From NCBI GenBank assembly GCA_030019255.1, contig JASEFK010000004.1:89569-153568 (forward strand): a stretch of DNA of 64,000 nt. The letters run 5' to 3'. The position numbers and the translations under genes are program-made. Positions within the stretch are counted from its first letter, which is position 1, and every line of letters starts with the position of its first letter. Source of the DNA: Actinomycetota bacterium (GTDB lineage Bacteria > Actinomycetota > Geothermincolia > Geothermincolales > RBG-13-55-18). Shown here one piece after another: positions 1 to 8,151 of the stretch. The notes under the pieces were generated by a model. The model was not told the origin of the DNA and made no database searches. It saw nothing but the letters and a program-made list of their open reading frames with translations.

Positions 1-195
1 CTCATCGCCGACGAGATAACCACCATGCTGGACGCCGTCACGCAGGCCCAGATATGGAAGGTCATACTGGGGAAGGTGAAGGAGAGCGGCCTCGGAGTGC
101 TGGCCATAAGCCACGATGCCTCCCTTCTCAGGGTGGTGGCCGATCGCGTGGTGGAAATGAGGGAACTTTCCCCTTCCGCGGGGAAGGCTTCGTGA
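1..195 (+). CDS. ABC transporter ATP-binding protein, C-terminal fragment (oligopeptide/nickel type)
   Basis: Only the last 64 codons lie in the window, read in frame from base 1 to a TGA at 193-195. The fragment begins inside the Walker B region (LIADEITTMLD), continues with AVTQAQIW, and has the H-loop as AISHD. The phrase TMLDAVTQAQ is typical of the second ATPase of Dpp/Opp/Nik importers, which powers uptake of peptides or nickel from the membrane's inner face. The rest of the transporter must lie upstream. The gene converges with the tetR gene that ends at 259. Substrate cannot be decided from this piece. Confidence 0.8.
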   Translation, partial: LIADEITTMLDAVTQAQIWKVILGKVKESGLGVLAISHDASLLRVVADRVVEMRELSPSAGKAS

Positions 196-258
196 AGCGG
201 GTCGAAGCGGGACGGGCATGTTCCTCCCTTGGTCGATTCACGCCTTGCGGGCGAGGTT

Positions 259-930
259 TCAATCCCTCGAAGACCTTATGCGCCGGGCCTTCCTGCCGTC
301 CCTCGCCTTCCCCGGCCCGCCCGCCATCCCTTCCATGGCCAGGCGGATGCATTGCCGTCCCGCTTCCCGCAGGGAGTAGGAGCCGTCCACCAGGCACCAG
401 GCGAAGAGGGTGCCCACCATGCCGCGGTAGAGAACGCGGGCCAGCTCCTCCGCGCCCAGGTCCGTCCTTATCTCTCCCGCCTCCTGGCCCTCGGCGATCA
501 TCCTTTCCAGTTCCTGGTGGGGCCGGAACATGTCCGCGGTGGCCAGGGAGTACTTGAAGCCGGGCTCGATCTGGGTGGCGAAGGCCGTCTTCAGCGCCTC
601 AGGGCCCGCCTCCTCGATGTACTTGAAAAAGAGGTCGGCGTAGCGGGACAGCCTTTCCAGGGCGCTGCGACCCTCCTCCCGGGCCCGGTGGTTGAGGGCC
701 TGGTAGAATGAGTCCACTTGCCTGGCGAAGGGGAGGTACCTCTCCAGGAGGATCTGGTCCTTGGACCGGAAATAGTGGTAGAAGGCGCCCACCGAAAAAC
801 CCGCCTCGCGGCAGATATCGGCGATGGTCACCTTGTCGTAACCCCGCTCGTCGAAGAGGCGGACGGCCGTCTCCAGGATCCTGCGACGCGATTCTTCCGC
901 CTGTTTCTTCCTCCGATTGGCTCTTTCCAC
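259..930 (-). CDS. TetR-family transcriptional repressor
   Basis: A 223-residue regulator with an N-terminal TetR helix-turn-helix (RRRILETAVRLFDERGYDKV, then GFSVGAFYHYFRSKDQIL) and a helical ligand-binding C-terminal part. I start it at the GTG at 930, which has AGGAGG about 8 bases upstream. An ATG in the same frame at 1017 is less likely because it would lie inside a near-perfect promoter for the opposite strand (992-1020) and would add a proline-, glycine- and arginine-rich tail outside the TetR fold. It is divergent from the glycyl radical enzyme gene, so it probably represses that gene and itself through the repeats at 1024-1047. The ligand is unknown. Confidence 0.88.
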   Translation of the reverse strand: MERANRRKKQAEESRRRILETAVRLFDERGYDKVTIADICREAGFSVGAFYHYFRSKDQILLERYLPFARQVDSFYQALNHRAREEGRSALERLSRYADLFFKYIEEAGPEALKTAFATQIEPGFKYSLATADMFRPHQELERMIAEGQEAGEIRTDLGAEELARVLYRGMVGTLFAWCLVDGSYSLREAGRQCIRLAMEGMAGGPGKARDGRKARRIRSSRD

Positions 931-991
931 GTCCCGGCCTCCTTCTCCACCCCCCGACCTTCGCGGCGTTATCTCCTCCGGGGGTGAATCA

Positions 992-1020
992 TTGACAACA
1001 CTGTCTGCCTTTATCATAAT
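992..1020 (+). promoter_or_regulatory. Sigma-70-type promoter for the glycyl radical enzyme gene
   Basis: TTGACA at 992-997, a 17-bp spacer and CATAAT at 1015-1020 make one of the best consensus promoters in the window. Transcription would start near 1027, inside the repeat at 1024-1047, and leave a leader of about 290 nt before the ATG at 1317. Confidence 0.8.
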
Positions 1021-1023
1021 GCA

Positions 1024-1047
1024 GAATGTATTCGGCGAATGTATTCG
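1024..1047. promoter_or_regulatory. Candidate TetR operator: two direct 11-bp boxes
   Basis: GAATGTATTCG occurs at 1024-1034 and again, identical, at 1037-1047 (13-bp period). Each box is nearly palindromic (GAATGTATTC against GAATACATTC). The pair lies just after the -10 element at 1015-1020 and between the divergent tetR and glycyl radical enzyme genes, where a repressor would block the start of transcription. Assignment to the neighbouring TetR is inference from position. Confidence 0.6.
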
Positions 1048-1316
1048 ATAAATGTTCCGCTGGGCGGTGGGTTAGATTTGACCGTTCCTGGGGCGGCGCA
1101 TCCTGGACGACCAGGGCGCGTAGACGCACCGTGGGTTCGGGCGGAAAAAAATGACCCGTGAACCCGGGCCCGAGGTCGAAAATCGTGTAATTAACGGGAA
1201 TCCCGGGAACGGCGCTCGTCGACCCAGGCGTATGCGGGCAAGTGAAGACATGCCGCCCACCGACGGTGAAGTCGGACCGGTAAGCCGGGCTCGAAGAAGG
1301 AAAGGGGGTTGCGTCC
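1048..1316 (+). other. Long, hairpin-rich leader of the glycyl radical enzyme gene
   Basis: No gene lies here. Several stems can be drawn: GCGC-AT-CCTGG/CCAGG-GCGC with an ACGA loop at 1096-1119; GGGTTC with GAACCC (1133-1138 with 1160-1165) around a run of seven A; CCGAC/GTCGG at 1260-1275; and CCGG-TAAG-CCGG just after it. The Shine-Dalgarno stretch (AAGGAAAGGGGG) follows at about 1298-1309. This could be a regulatory leader, but I do not recognise a known riboswitch class. Confidence 0.4.
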
Positions 1317-3983
1317 ATGGGTTCCCTGTGGTTGGAAAGCCACCCCGCTGTGCTTTCCGAGAGGATAAGGCGTCTCAAGGAGGAGGCGCTGGCCAGTCCT
1401 CTGCATATCGACCTGGCACGCATCCGTGCCTACACCAGGGTTTGGAAGGAAATGGGGGAGGAAGGGGAAAGGAATCCCTGCCTCCGCGCCGCCCTGGCCC
1501 TGCGCGAGACCCTGCGCACCGTTGACGTGACCATCGGGGAACACGACCTCCTGGTGGGCACCAAGGGCGCCAGCCTGATGACCGATATCATCCCCATCGA
1601 GAGGTACAACTTCGAGGGCGCAGCCAACGCCATATCCCTCCTACCACTGTACATCGCCATGAATCCCCCCACTCAGAGGGAGTTCATCCGCGCCCTGGAG
1701 GGATGCAGGGAGGAGCTGGACAGGGACATCCTACCCTTCTGGAGGAAGAGGACGGCCCAGGAGAGGAAGATGGAGGCCTGGAGGAACGAGGGTCTCTACC
1801 GTCCTCTGGCGCTGCCCCTGAAGAACCCCCTGGACATGCTTCGGGCTTACCGTGCCTTCGGGGGTTGGCAGAAACTTAAGGGCATCGCTTCCGTGGCCCG
1901 GGGAGACATGGAGGGAGGGGTGGGAACGCAAAGAGAGGAAGCACGCAGGTCCCGCCCGGCGTTCCGGGAGAGGGTGCGGCGCCTCAAAGCCGCCTGGGGG
2001 GAGGCGCGCACCGCCCTGGGGATGTCTACCTTCCGGGGGGCGGTGCGCTTGCCCGCGCGCATCCTGGCCTTCATGAACGAGTGGTTTCCCTATTTCCTGT
2101 GGTTCAGCGGCGCCATGCAGGGTCACCTGATTCCCGGCTTCCACCGCGTCCTGGAGCTTGGCTTCGAGGGCATCGCCAAGAGGGCCCGGGAAGGTCTCTC
2201 GCGCCTGGACGAGGCGGACCCGGATCACCATCGCCGGCGCGACTTCCTGGAGTCGGTGGTGGTGGCCGCGGAGGCCATGGGAGAGTTTGCCGGGCGCTAC
2301 GCTGACCTCGCCGAACGCCTGGCGGAGGGCGAGGAGGATGCTGCCAGGCGAGAGGATCTCCTGAAAATAGCGGAGAGATGCCACCGGGTTCCCATGAAAC
2401 CGCCGCGGGATTTCATGGAGGCCCTGCAAAGCCTGTACCTGACCCACGTGGCCCTAATCATCAGCTACGGTTTCGACAACGTTTTCTCCGCAGGAAGGGT
2501 GGACCAGTATCTCTACCCCTATTACCGCCGGGACCTGGAGACGGGGAGGATAACCAGGGAGCAGGCTCTGGAGGCCCTGGAGGAGTACCTTATAAAGATA
2601 TCGCGCAACAGGTTCTTTGGCCCCAACAACGTGACCATTGGTGGACTGGACAGGGAAGGCCGGGACGCCACCAATGAGCTTTCCTACCTGTTCCTGGAGG
2701 CCTTCGAGAACCTGGGAGGAGTGGGCAACGGCCTCTCGGTGAGGATATCCCGCCATACCCCCAGGGACTTCCTGGTGCGGGCCTGCGCCGTGAACCGTCG
2801 CACCGCCGGGATATCCCTCCTCAACGACGAGGTTATCATCCGGGACCTGGTGGCCGACGGCTACGCCCTGGAGGATGCCCGGAACTACAGCATCGTGGGA
2901 TGCGTGGAGCCTCACGGCACGGGGGACAGCTATTCCCCCACCGCCCTTAACGGGTTCTGGCTGGCCGGGGTAGTGGAGATGGCCCTGAACGGCGGGAGGA
3001 GGAAGGTGACCGGGTCACGCCGCATAGGCGTTCCGACGCCGGACCCGCGCAGCTTTCGGTCCTTCGAGGAGGTGAAGGAGGCCTTCGCGAGGCAGCTGTC
3101 CTTCGTGATGGAGAAGGCGGCACGCATGAAGGAGTCCTCCGACCGTGTGTTCGCTGACTCCTTCCCCAATCCCCTCCTCTCCTCAACCATCGAGGGATGC
3201 CTGGAGTCGGGGATGGACGCCACCTGCGGGGGAGCCCGTTACAACCACGGTTGCATAAACATCCAGGGACTGGGAACGGCGGCCGATTCCCTGGCCGCCG
3301 TCAAGTGGGCCGTTTTTGACGAGAAGATAGTAACCATGGACGAGCTGCTCCGGGCCCTGGACAATGACTTCCGGGGCCACGAGTCCCTGCGGCAGACCCT
3401 GTTGCGCAAGGCGCCCAAGTACGGGAACGATGACCCCCGGGCCGATGAGATAGCGGCATGGATATCCCGCGTATTCACCGAGGAGGCGAAGAAATACCGC
3501 AGTTTCCGCGGGGATCCCTACCGATGCAGCTGTGTCTCCTCCGCCACCCAGCTGGTGGAGGGTTATTTCTGCGTGGCCACCCCGGACGGGCGGCGGGCCC
3601 TGGAGCCGGTCTCCAACAGCATGTCCCCGACCAACGGGATGGAGAGGACCGGGCTCACGGCGGTCCTCAAGTCGGCGGCGGTGGCGGGAGACGCTAATTA
3701 CAGCGACGGCACGGCCCTCAACGTCCGGGTCAACCCCCTCGCCCTGAGGACCGGCGAGAACGTGGAGAAACTAGCTTCCCTGGTCGAAGCCTACTTCGCG
3801 ATGAAAGGCAGGCATGTGCAGCTGAACCCGGTGGACGCGGCCACCCTGCGGGACGCCCAGGTGCACCCCGAGAAATACCCGGACCTCACGGTCAAGGTTT
3901 CGGGGTACTCCGCCCGCTTCGTGGAGCTTCCCCGGGCGCTGCAGGACGACATCATAGCCCGCACGGAATTCGAAGGGCTTTAG
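1317..3983 (+). CDS. Glycyl radical enzyme (pyruvate formate-lyase / diol dehydratase family)
   Basis: An 888-residue, full-length cytoplasmic glycyl radical enzyme. The N-terminal two thirds is the PFL-like barrel. The catalytic cysteine is C529 in GCVEPHGTG, followed by E531. The Cys-x-Glu pattern is shared with the dehydratase and CutC-like branches, so an elimination or C-N/C-O lyase reaction is more likely than pyruvate cleavage. The radical glycine is G863 in VKVSGYSARF near the C-terminus. Such enzymes need a radical-SAM activase; none is encoded next to this gene or elsewhere in the window. The enzyme is oxygen sensitive, implying anaerobic life. ATG at 1317 has a good Shine-Dalgarno site. 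Control probably comes from the divergent TetR. The substrate is unknown. Confidence 0.92.
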   Translation: MGSLWLESHPAVLSERIRRLKEEALASPLHIDLARIRAYTRVWKEMGEEGERNPCLRAALALRETLRTVDVTIGEHDLLVGTKGASLMTDIIPIERYNFEGAANAISLLPLYIAMNPPTQREFIRALEGCREELDRDILPFWRKRTAQERKMEAWRNEGLYRPLALPLKNPLDMLRAYRAFGGWQKLKGIASVARGDMEGGVGTQREEARRSRPAFRERVRRLKAAWGEARTALGMSTFRGAVRLPARILAFMNEWFPYFLWFSGAMQGHLIPGFHRVLELGFEGIAKRAREGLSRLDEADPDHHRRRDFLESVVVAAEAMGEFAGRYADLAERLAEGEEDAARREDLLKIAERCHRVPMKPPRDFMEALQSLYLTHVALIISYGFDNVFSAGRVDQYLYPYYRRDLETGRITREQALEALEEYLIKISRNRFFGPNNVTIGGLDREGRDATNELSYLFLEAFENLGGVGNGLSVRISRHTPRDFLVRACAVNRRTAGISLLNDEVIIRDLVADGYALEDARNYSIVGCVEPHGTGDSYSPTALNGFWLAGVVEMALNGGRRKVTGSRRIGVPTPDPRSFRSFEEVKEAFARQLSFVMEKAARMKESSDRVFADSFPNPLLSSTIEGCLESGMDATCGGARYNHGCINIQGLGTAADSLAAVKWAVFDEKIVTMDELLRALDNDFRGHESLRQTLLRKAPKYGNDDPRADEIAAWISRVFTEEAKKYRSFRGDPYRCSCVSSATQLVEGYFCVATPDGRRALEPVSNSMSPTNGMERTGLTAVLKSAAVAGDANYSDGTALNVRVNPLALRTGENVEKLASLVEAYFAMKGRHVQLNPVDAATLRDAQVHPEKYPDLTVKVSGYSARFVELPRALQDDIIARTEFEGL

Positions 3984-4092
3984 GCCCCGGCTCGGGGTGG
4001 TGCCGCCCTGCGGGCGAGGATCGTGTGCCGCATGTGATTATAGGGGAATTCTGGCTTCAGGCATGGAAACGTCAGGCCTTGGGTTTACCATC

Positions 4093-4196
4093 ATGGCCAT
4101 CGTGAGCGGACGTCTACAGAGAAGCTCTTAGGTGCGGACACGCAAGTCGAGTACGCCGCGGTGGTAATGGCCGTCGCGAGGGGGCATCTACGGAAA
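4093..4196 (+). repeat. Imperfect direct repeat (two units of about 30 bp, 74 bp apart)
   Basis: Unit 4093-4123 begins ATGGCCATCGTGAGCGGACG and unit 4167-4196 begins ATGGCCGTCGCGAGGGGGCA; both continue with a TCTAC..GA..AA stretch. Each opens with an ATG and a short open frame (MAIVSGRLQRSS and MAVARGHLRKGGPHVRS). The second unit runs into the Shine-Dalgarno site of the gene at 4207. It may be a duplicated leader segment or a fragment of something older. Confidence 0.5.
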
Positions 4197-4206
4197 GGAG
4201 GTCCAC

Positions 4207-4866
4207 ATGTTCGTTCCTAATATAATCCCTTATACCCGGGAAGCCGAACAGGCCCTGGAGCAAGTGAGAAACATCTCCAATTTACAGTGGTCCATCCTGC
4301 CCCTGGTCGCCGTCCTGCTCTACGTTTATGCCCGGGAGATCCAGGAGAAGAATTACAACACCTTGTTCACCTGCCTCGCCTTCGCGGGATGCGGCCTGCT
4401 GCTGGAGATGCTCAACGCGCTCATCCTGCACTGGACGGGGAGGGCGGCGCTGTGGATGGCGGCGGGCGAATCCTCTTACCTGATCTTCGTGGGCATCAAC
4501 ATCGAGATAATCCTGTGCTTCTCCATTATCTGGGCGGCCGCCGCCAGGGTGTTGCCGGAAGATCGCGAATTGAAGATCTTGGGTATCCCCAACCGCCCCC
4601 TCTTCGCCGCGACCTTCGGTTTCCTGAGCATGTGTACCGAGGCGCTGCTCAACCGGGCGGGACTCCTAGTCTGGCAATGGTGGTGGTTCAAGTGGCCGTA
4701 TGCGCTGCCGCAGATATTGGTGTTCTACACCCTTGCCTGGTATGGACTCATCCGTTTCCAGGATTCCGGTATTTCCTTCAGGGACAGGTGCAAGGCGGTA
4801 GGTGTCATCTACGCCGTGCTGATACCGGCGTTTATCGTTTTCGCCGTGGTCCTGAAATGGGTGTGA
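4207..4866 (+). CDS. Multi-pass membrane protein of unknown function
   Basis: A 219-residue integral membrane protein, starting at an ATG with a strong AAAGGAGG site. About six hydrophobic helices can be seen, for example WSILPLVAVLLYVY near residue 30, TLFTCLAFAGCGLLL near 58, YLIFVGINIEIILCFSIIW near 95 and VGVIYAVLIPAFIVFAVVL at the C-terminus. An aromatic stretch (WQWWWFKWPYALP) precedes the fifth helix. It lacks a family signature I can name. It lies between the glycyl radical enzyme and two V4R proteins on the same strand, with gaps of about 220 bp on both sides, so co-transcription is possible but not certain. Confidence 0.75.
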   Translation: MFVPNIIPYTREAEQALEQVRNISNLQWSILPLVAVLLYVYAREIQEKNYNTLFTCLAFAGCGLLLEMLNALILHWTGRAALWMAAGESSYLIFVGINIEIILCFSIIWAAAARVLPEDRELKILGIPNRPLFAATFGFLSMCTEALLNRAGLLVWQWWWFKWPYALPQILVFYTLAWYGLIRFQDSGISFRDRCKAVGVIYAVLIPAFIVFAVVLKWV

Positions 4867-5085
4867 GAGGCTTCAAGGGAGGCGCGAACCCCTTTCACCC
4901 TTGCATACTCCTGTTTCCGGGCGAGCCCGAAGAAGGGGGTGACGGGATTCGCGGGAGGCCTGTCGCCGGGAAAAGATCGCCGAGGAGACGCGGTGGAGGA
5001 CGTTCCCGGCGGGACGGAGACGCGGTGAAGCGGGTGAATTACGAAAGGGATCGACGACCCGTACGGATGGAGGGAAGGAGAGGTC

Positions 5086-5826
5086 ATGATAGGCAAGCTT
5101 TCCCCGTACCAGGTAAAGATGGCTCTCAAGTTGACGGATTTCCTGGACCGGCATCCCCGCCTGGTGAGAAGCCTTCTTCGGCCCATCGCCAATGCGCCCT
5201 TGCTTCGGAGATACCTCTGGGTGGGAATAAGGGGATTCATGGGGGCCTCCGCCTTCGACTGCCACGTCATCGATGCCTCCAACGGGGTGGTCGATTTCGG
5301 AGGTGTCAAGGAGACCTTCTACCCGTCATGCATGACCACCATCATGCGGGAGACCCTGGTGCAGAAGGTCGGAGAGGAAAAGGCGGAGGAGGTCATCAGG
5401 AGAATCGCCCGGGAGTCGGTATACATGGAGGTGAAATTCGGCACGGAGGGCCGCTGGTTCCCGAGGCGGTTTCTCTCCTTCATGGGTGATTCCTCCGCCC
5501 TGGAGGCCATAAGGTCGGATCCCCACCTGCTCCGCCTGGTGACCAAGGGGTTGCACCTCACCAACCGCTTTATACATGACGAGGGCGGCTACGGCCGTAT
5601 CGAGGTGGATCTCGCGGCGGATCCCATCCGGATCACCATCACCAACTCCCTTTCTGCCAGGCTCGCGGGACGTTCCGACAGGCCGGTTTGCGCCGCGAGT
5701 TGCGGCATGATGGAGGGCGCCATTAGTTACATGCTTGGAAGGAACTTCCGTGCCAGGGAGGTTCAATGCGCCGCCATGGGAGCTCCGCGTTGCGTCTTCG
5801 AGCTGAGCGAGGAGAGCACGCCCTGA
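5086..5826 (+). CDS. V4R-domain protein (first of two)
   Basis: A 246-residue soluble protein. Its last 80 or so residues look like a V4R (4-vinyl reductase) domain: CAASCGMMEGAISYMLGRNF followed by VQCAAMGAPRCVFELSEE, where the paired cysteines in C-x6-C match the usual metal- or ligand-binding end of the fold. V4R domains sense small hydrophobic ligands or tetrapyrroles in BchJ and regulator proteins; which applies here is unknown. The N-terminal 160 residues are helical and not assigned. ATG at 5086 follows GGAAGGAGAGG. The gene at 5878 encodes a diverged copy of the same layout, 51 bp downstream. Confidence 0.75.
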   Translation: MIGKLSPYQVKMALKLTDFLDRHPRLVRSLLRPIANAPLLRRYLWVGIRGFMGASAFDCHVIDASNGVVDFGGVKETFYPSCMTTIMRETLVQKVGEEKAEEVIRRIARESVYMEVKFGTEGRWFPRRFLSFMGDSSALEAIRSDPHLLRLVTKGLHLTNRFIHDEGGYGRIEVDLAADPIRITITNSLSARLAGRSDRPVCAASCGMMEGAISYMLGRNFRAREVQCAAMGAPRCVFELSEESTP

Positions 5827-5877
5827 TGCAGATGTGGCTGCGGGCAAGCGGGATCGTAAGGTGCGAAGGAGGCGGAA

Positions 5878-6612
5878 ATGAAAGCGGGCATCTCACGTGA
5901 AAAAGCGCTTAAATACCTTGGTTTCATCGAGTTCGCGAGAAATCATCCCTTGTTGTGCCGCGCGGTGTTTAACCTGGCGTACGGAATCCCGGCGCTGAAG
6001 AGAGCCCTGCCCATTTCCACGAAAATCTTCATGGGCGGGAGAATACTGGAATCATCCCGGGTGGATACGGGTAGGGGAGAGATAGGCTTCGCCGGCGTCG
6101 ACAGGCAGATCGTGGGATCGGAGTTCCTGGAGGTGGTCTACCGGAACCTAAAGGAGCTGCTGGGGAAGGAAGAAGCGCAGAGGATTATGTACGACATGCA
6201 TTTCCGGGTCATGGAGGAGCAATTGAAGAACCTGGATCTCGATGAAATTTTCCCGGCTTTCTGTGCCCCCCTTTTTCGCGAGCCCGTTGATCCGGCGCTC
6301 CTGGAAAGCGATCCCTCCCTGGCGCGCCTGTACGGAGAGCTTGAATCCATGCTGCTCAGGTTGCTCTTCAGCGAATCGGGATGGGGAAGCCCTGAATTCG
6401 ATTCCACTCCCGTTCCGACCAGGGTGACGGTGCACGGATCTGTGGAGTCGGAATGGATACGGCCTTCCGCGGAGCCGGTTTGCTACGCCATGGCGGGGTC
6501 CCTGGCCGCCTTCGTGAGCTTTATCGCGGGGGAGAGATACGGAGCACGCGAAACGCGTTGCGCGGCCACCGGGGGGCCCGATTGTGTTTTCGTCGTGGAA
6601 AGGGAGGCATGA
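5878..6612 (+). CDS. V4R-domain protein (second of two)
   Basis: A 244-residue paralogue of the protein before it, with the same order: helical N-terminus (EKALKYLGFIEFARNHPLL), an IFMGGRILESSRVDTGRGEI segment matching GFMGASAFDCHVIDASNG in its neighbour, and a C-terminal V4R-like part with VCYAMAGSLAAFVSFIAGER and ETRCAATGGPDCVFVVE. The C-x6-C end is kept. ATG at 5878 is preceded by GAAGGAGGCG. The pair probably arose by tandem duplication and then diverged strongly. A shared ligand with the corrinoid protein downstream (for example a tetrapyrrole) is possible but only a guess. Confidence 0.72.
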   Translation: MKAGISREKALKYLGFIEFARNHPLLCRAVFNLAYGIPALKRALPISTKIFMGGRILESSRVDTGRGEIGFAGVDRQIVGSEFLEVVYRNLKELLGKEEAQRIMYDMHFRVMEEQLKNLDLDEIFPAFCAPLFREPVDPALLESDPSLARLYGELESMLLRLLFSESGWGSPEFDSTPVPTRVTVHGSVESEWIRPSAEPVCYAMAGSLAAFVSFIAGERYGARETRCAATGGPDCVFVVEREA

Positions 6613-6752
6613 GCGTCTTTTGGTCCAGTTTCGGGACGGGTGTAATAAAATGGTTGTACGTGGTGGGCGCCTGGCTTGGACCCGGGAGGCCGGAGGTAGC
6701 TTGGCGGGAGCCGGAATAACCCCGGAGAGGAAAACATCGGAAGGAGGCGCGC

Positions 6753-7388
6753 ATGGGAGAGCACCTGGAAGGAGTTTCCAGAGCCCTGGCAGAACTGGAC
6801 CCGGACGCGGATATCGCCGCCATGGTTGAGGAGGCGCTGCGAGCGGGCGAGAAGGCCGGGGATATCCTGAGGGCCATGAGCGAGGGCATGGTGGAGGTCG
6901 GGAGGCGCTTCGAGGCCGGCGAATACTACCTGGCCGACCTGGTCCTGGCCGGGGAGGAGATGAAGGAGGGCCTGAAGATGCTGGAGCCCCACCTGGAGGT
7001 GGGGGATACTGGAAAGAAGGGAACGGTGGTCCTGTGCACCGTGAAAGGTGACATCCACGACATCGGGAAGAACCTGGTAGGAACCATGCTCAAAAGCGCC
7101 GGTTTCCGGGTGGTCGACCTGGGCGTGGACGTCCCGGCGGAGAGGGTGGTGGAGGCGGCGAGGTCGGAGTCGGCCTTCGCCGTGGGCCTCTCCGTGCTGC
7201 TGACCACCATGACCGGCTCCATAGGCGAGGTGGTGGAGGCGCTGCGGCGTGCAGGCCTGCGGGACGGCGTGAAGGTGGCCATCGGAGGCGCCTGCACCAC
7301 CCCGGAGATGGTGGAGCGCTACGGGGTGGATGCCCTGGGACGCGACGCCGTGGAGGCGGTGCGCATCTTCTCCGAATGGGCGGCATGA
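6753..7388 (+). CDS. Corrinoid (B12-binding) methyl-carrier protein, MtaC/MtbC/MttC-like
   Basis: A 211-residue protein with the two-part layout of methyltransferase corrinoid proteins: a helical B12 cap (residues about 1-85, with MSEGMVEVGRRFEAGEYYLADL) and a Rossmann-type cobalamin domain (about 90-205). The cobalt ligand is H102 in the classic DxHxxG motif (GDIHDIGKNLVG). Such proteins accept a methyl group from methanol, methylamines or glycine betaine through a partner methyltransferase and pass it to tetrahydrofolate or coenzyme M. No partner is next to it here. Start ATG follows GGAAGGAGGCGCGC. The final codons are 40 bp from the next gene, suggesting a shared transcript. Confidence 0.9.
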   Translation: MGEHLEGVSRALAELDPDADIAAMVEEALRAGEKAGDILRAMSEGMVEVGRRFEAGEYYLADLVLAGEEMKEGLKMLEPHLEVGDTGKKGTVVLCTVKGDIHDIGKNLVGTMLKSAGFRVVDLGVDVPAERVVEAARSESAFAVGLSVLLTTMTGSIGEVVEALRRAGLRDGVKVAIGGACTTPEMVERYGVDALGRDAVEAVRIFSEWAA

Positions 7389-7428
7389 GGGGACGGCGCC
7401 GGTCCCTCGGATGGAAGGAGGTGGAAGG

Positions 7429-7755
7429 ATGGCTTTCGTGGCCGGATTCATCGCTCACGCTCCGGACGCGGATCCGGAGAAGCACCGCTGCGTGATAGAC
7501 ACCGGGAAGTACCGCCTGATCGTGGTAGTGGTGAGCAATCAGGAACAGGCCCTGGAGCAGAGCCGCAAGATGGTGGAGGAGGAGGGCATACACTCCATTC
7601 TCCTCTGCCCGGGGTTCACCCACGCCGACGTGGCGGCCATCGCTGAGGCGGTGGGGGGAAACGTGGGAGTCAACGTGGCCCGGGGGGACGGGCCAAGCAA
7701 CCGCATCGCCGTGCAGACCATCGCCCGGGAATGGGGTTCCTTCCCGCATGGCTGA
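7429..7755 (+). CDS. Small conserved protein, DUF6506-like
   Basis: A 108-residue soluble alpha/beta protein. The ATG at 7429 has GGAAGGAGGTGG just upstream and gives a start at MAFVAGFIAHAPDADPEKH; an upstream in-frame ATG at 7330 would overlap the corrinoid gene by 59 bp and is rejected. The pattern of a first strand (VAGFIAHAP), a GKYRLIVVVVSN strand and an ILLCPGFTHADVAAIAEAV helix resembles small proteins annotated as DUF6506, from memory. Function is unknown. Its place 40 bp after the corrinoid protein suggests a role in the same unit. Confidence 0.7.
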   Translation: MAFVAGFIAHAPDADPEKHRCVIDTGKYRLIVVVVSNQEQALEQSRKMVEEEGIHSILLCPGFTHADVAAIAEAVGGNVGVNVARGDGPSNRIAVQTIAREWGSFPHG

Positions 7756-8151
7756 GAGACCCCGCGCTTTCGTAGCATGACCTTGATCCACCGCTGGTGA
7801 GGCATGATGCTTGGGACGACCCGAACCCAATCCCGGAGGGGAATGGCGAACATGCCTCCACCGTGCGGCGGAAGCCCCCGGTTCGATTAAGCGGTTGCCC
7901 CTTCCCTAGGTGTGCAAGAAAAGAAGCCATGGTATCCGGCGAGTCATGTCGAGGGGTTGCGTTGTTGGTGGCCGGGTGGGGTTTCCCTCCGCCGTGAGGG
8001 TGGGGTAAAGTTCCCGGGTCGTGGGCGAGGGAAAGGATGCCAGTGGTTCCGTGCATGAGTTGATGCACCGGACAAGGATGCGGCGTCTCCCTCCGCCCCC
8101 CGGCCGCGCGTGGGGGCGGGGGCCTGGGGAAGGAAGTTTCCACCTTCCCTC
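7756..8151. other. Intergenic region between convergent genes, with one bulged hairpin
   Basis: Neither strand carries a convincing gene in these 396 bases. A hairpin at 8048-8072 (TCCGTGCAT, loop GAGTTG, ATGCACCGGA; nine pairs with one bulged C) lies between the convergent ends of the gene ending at 7755 and the methyltransferase ending at 8152. It lacks a T run, so it is at most a weak terminator for either side. Confidence 0.45.

Noticed and set aside
8048-8072. Hairpin as a bidirectional terminator between convergent genes
   Set aside because: There is a bulge in the stem and no T run on either strand; kept only as a note in the intergenic entry.
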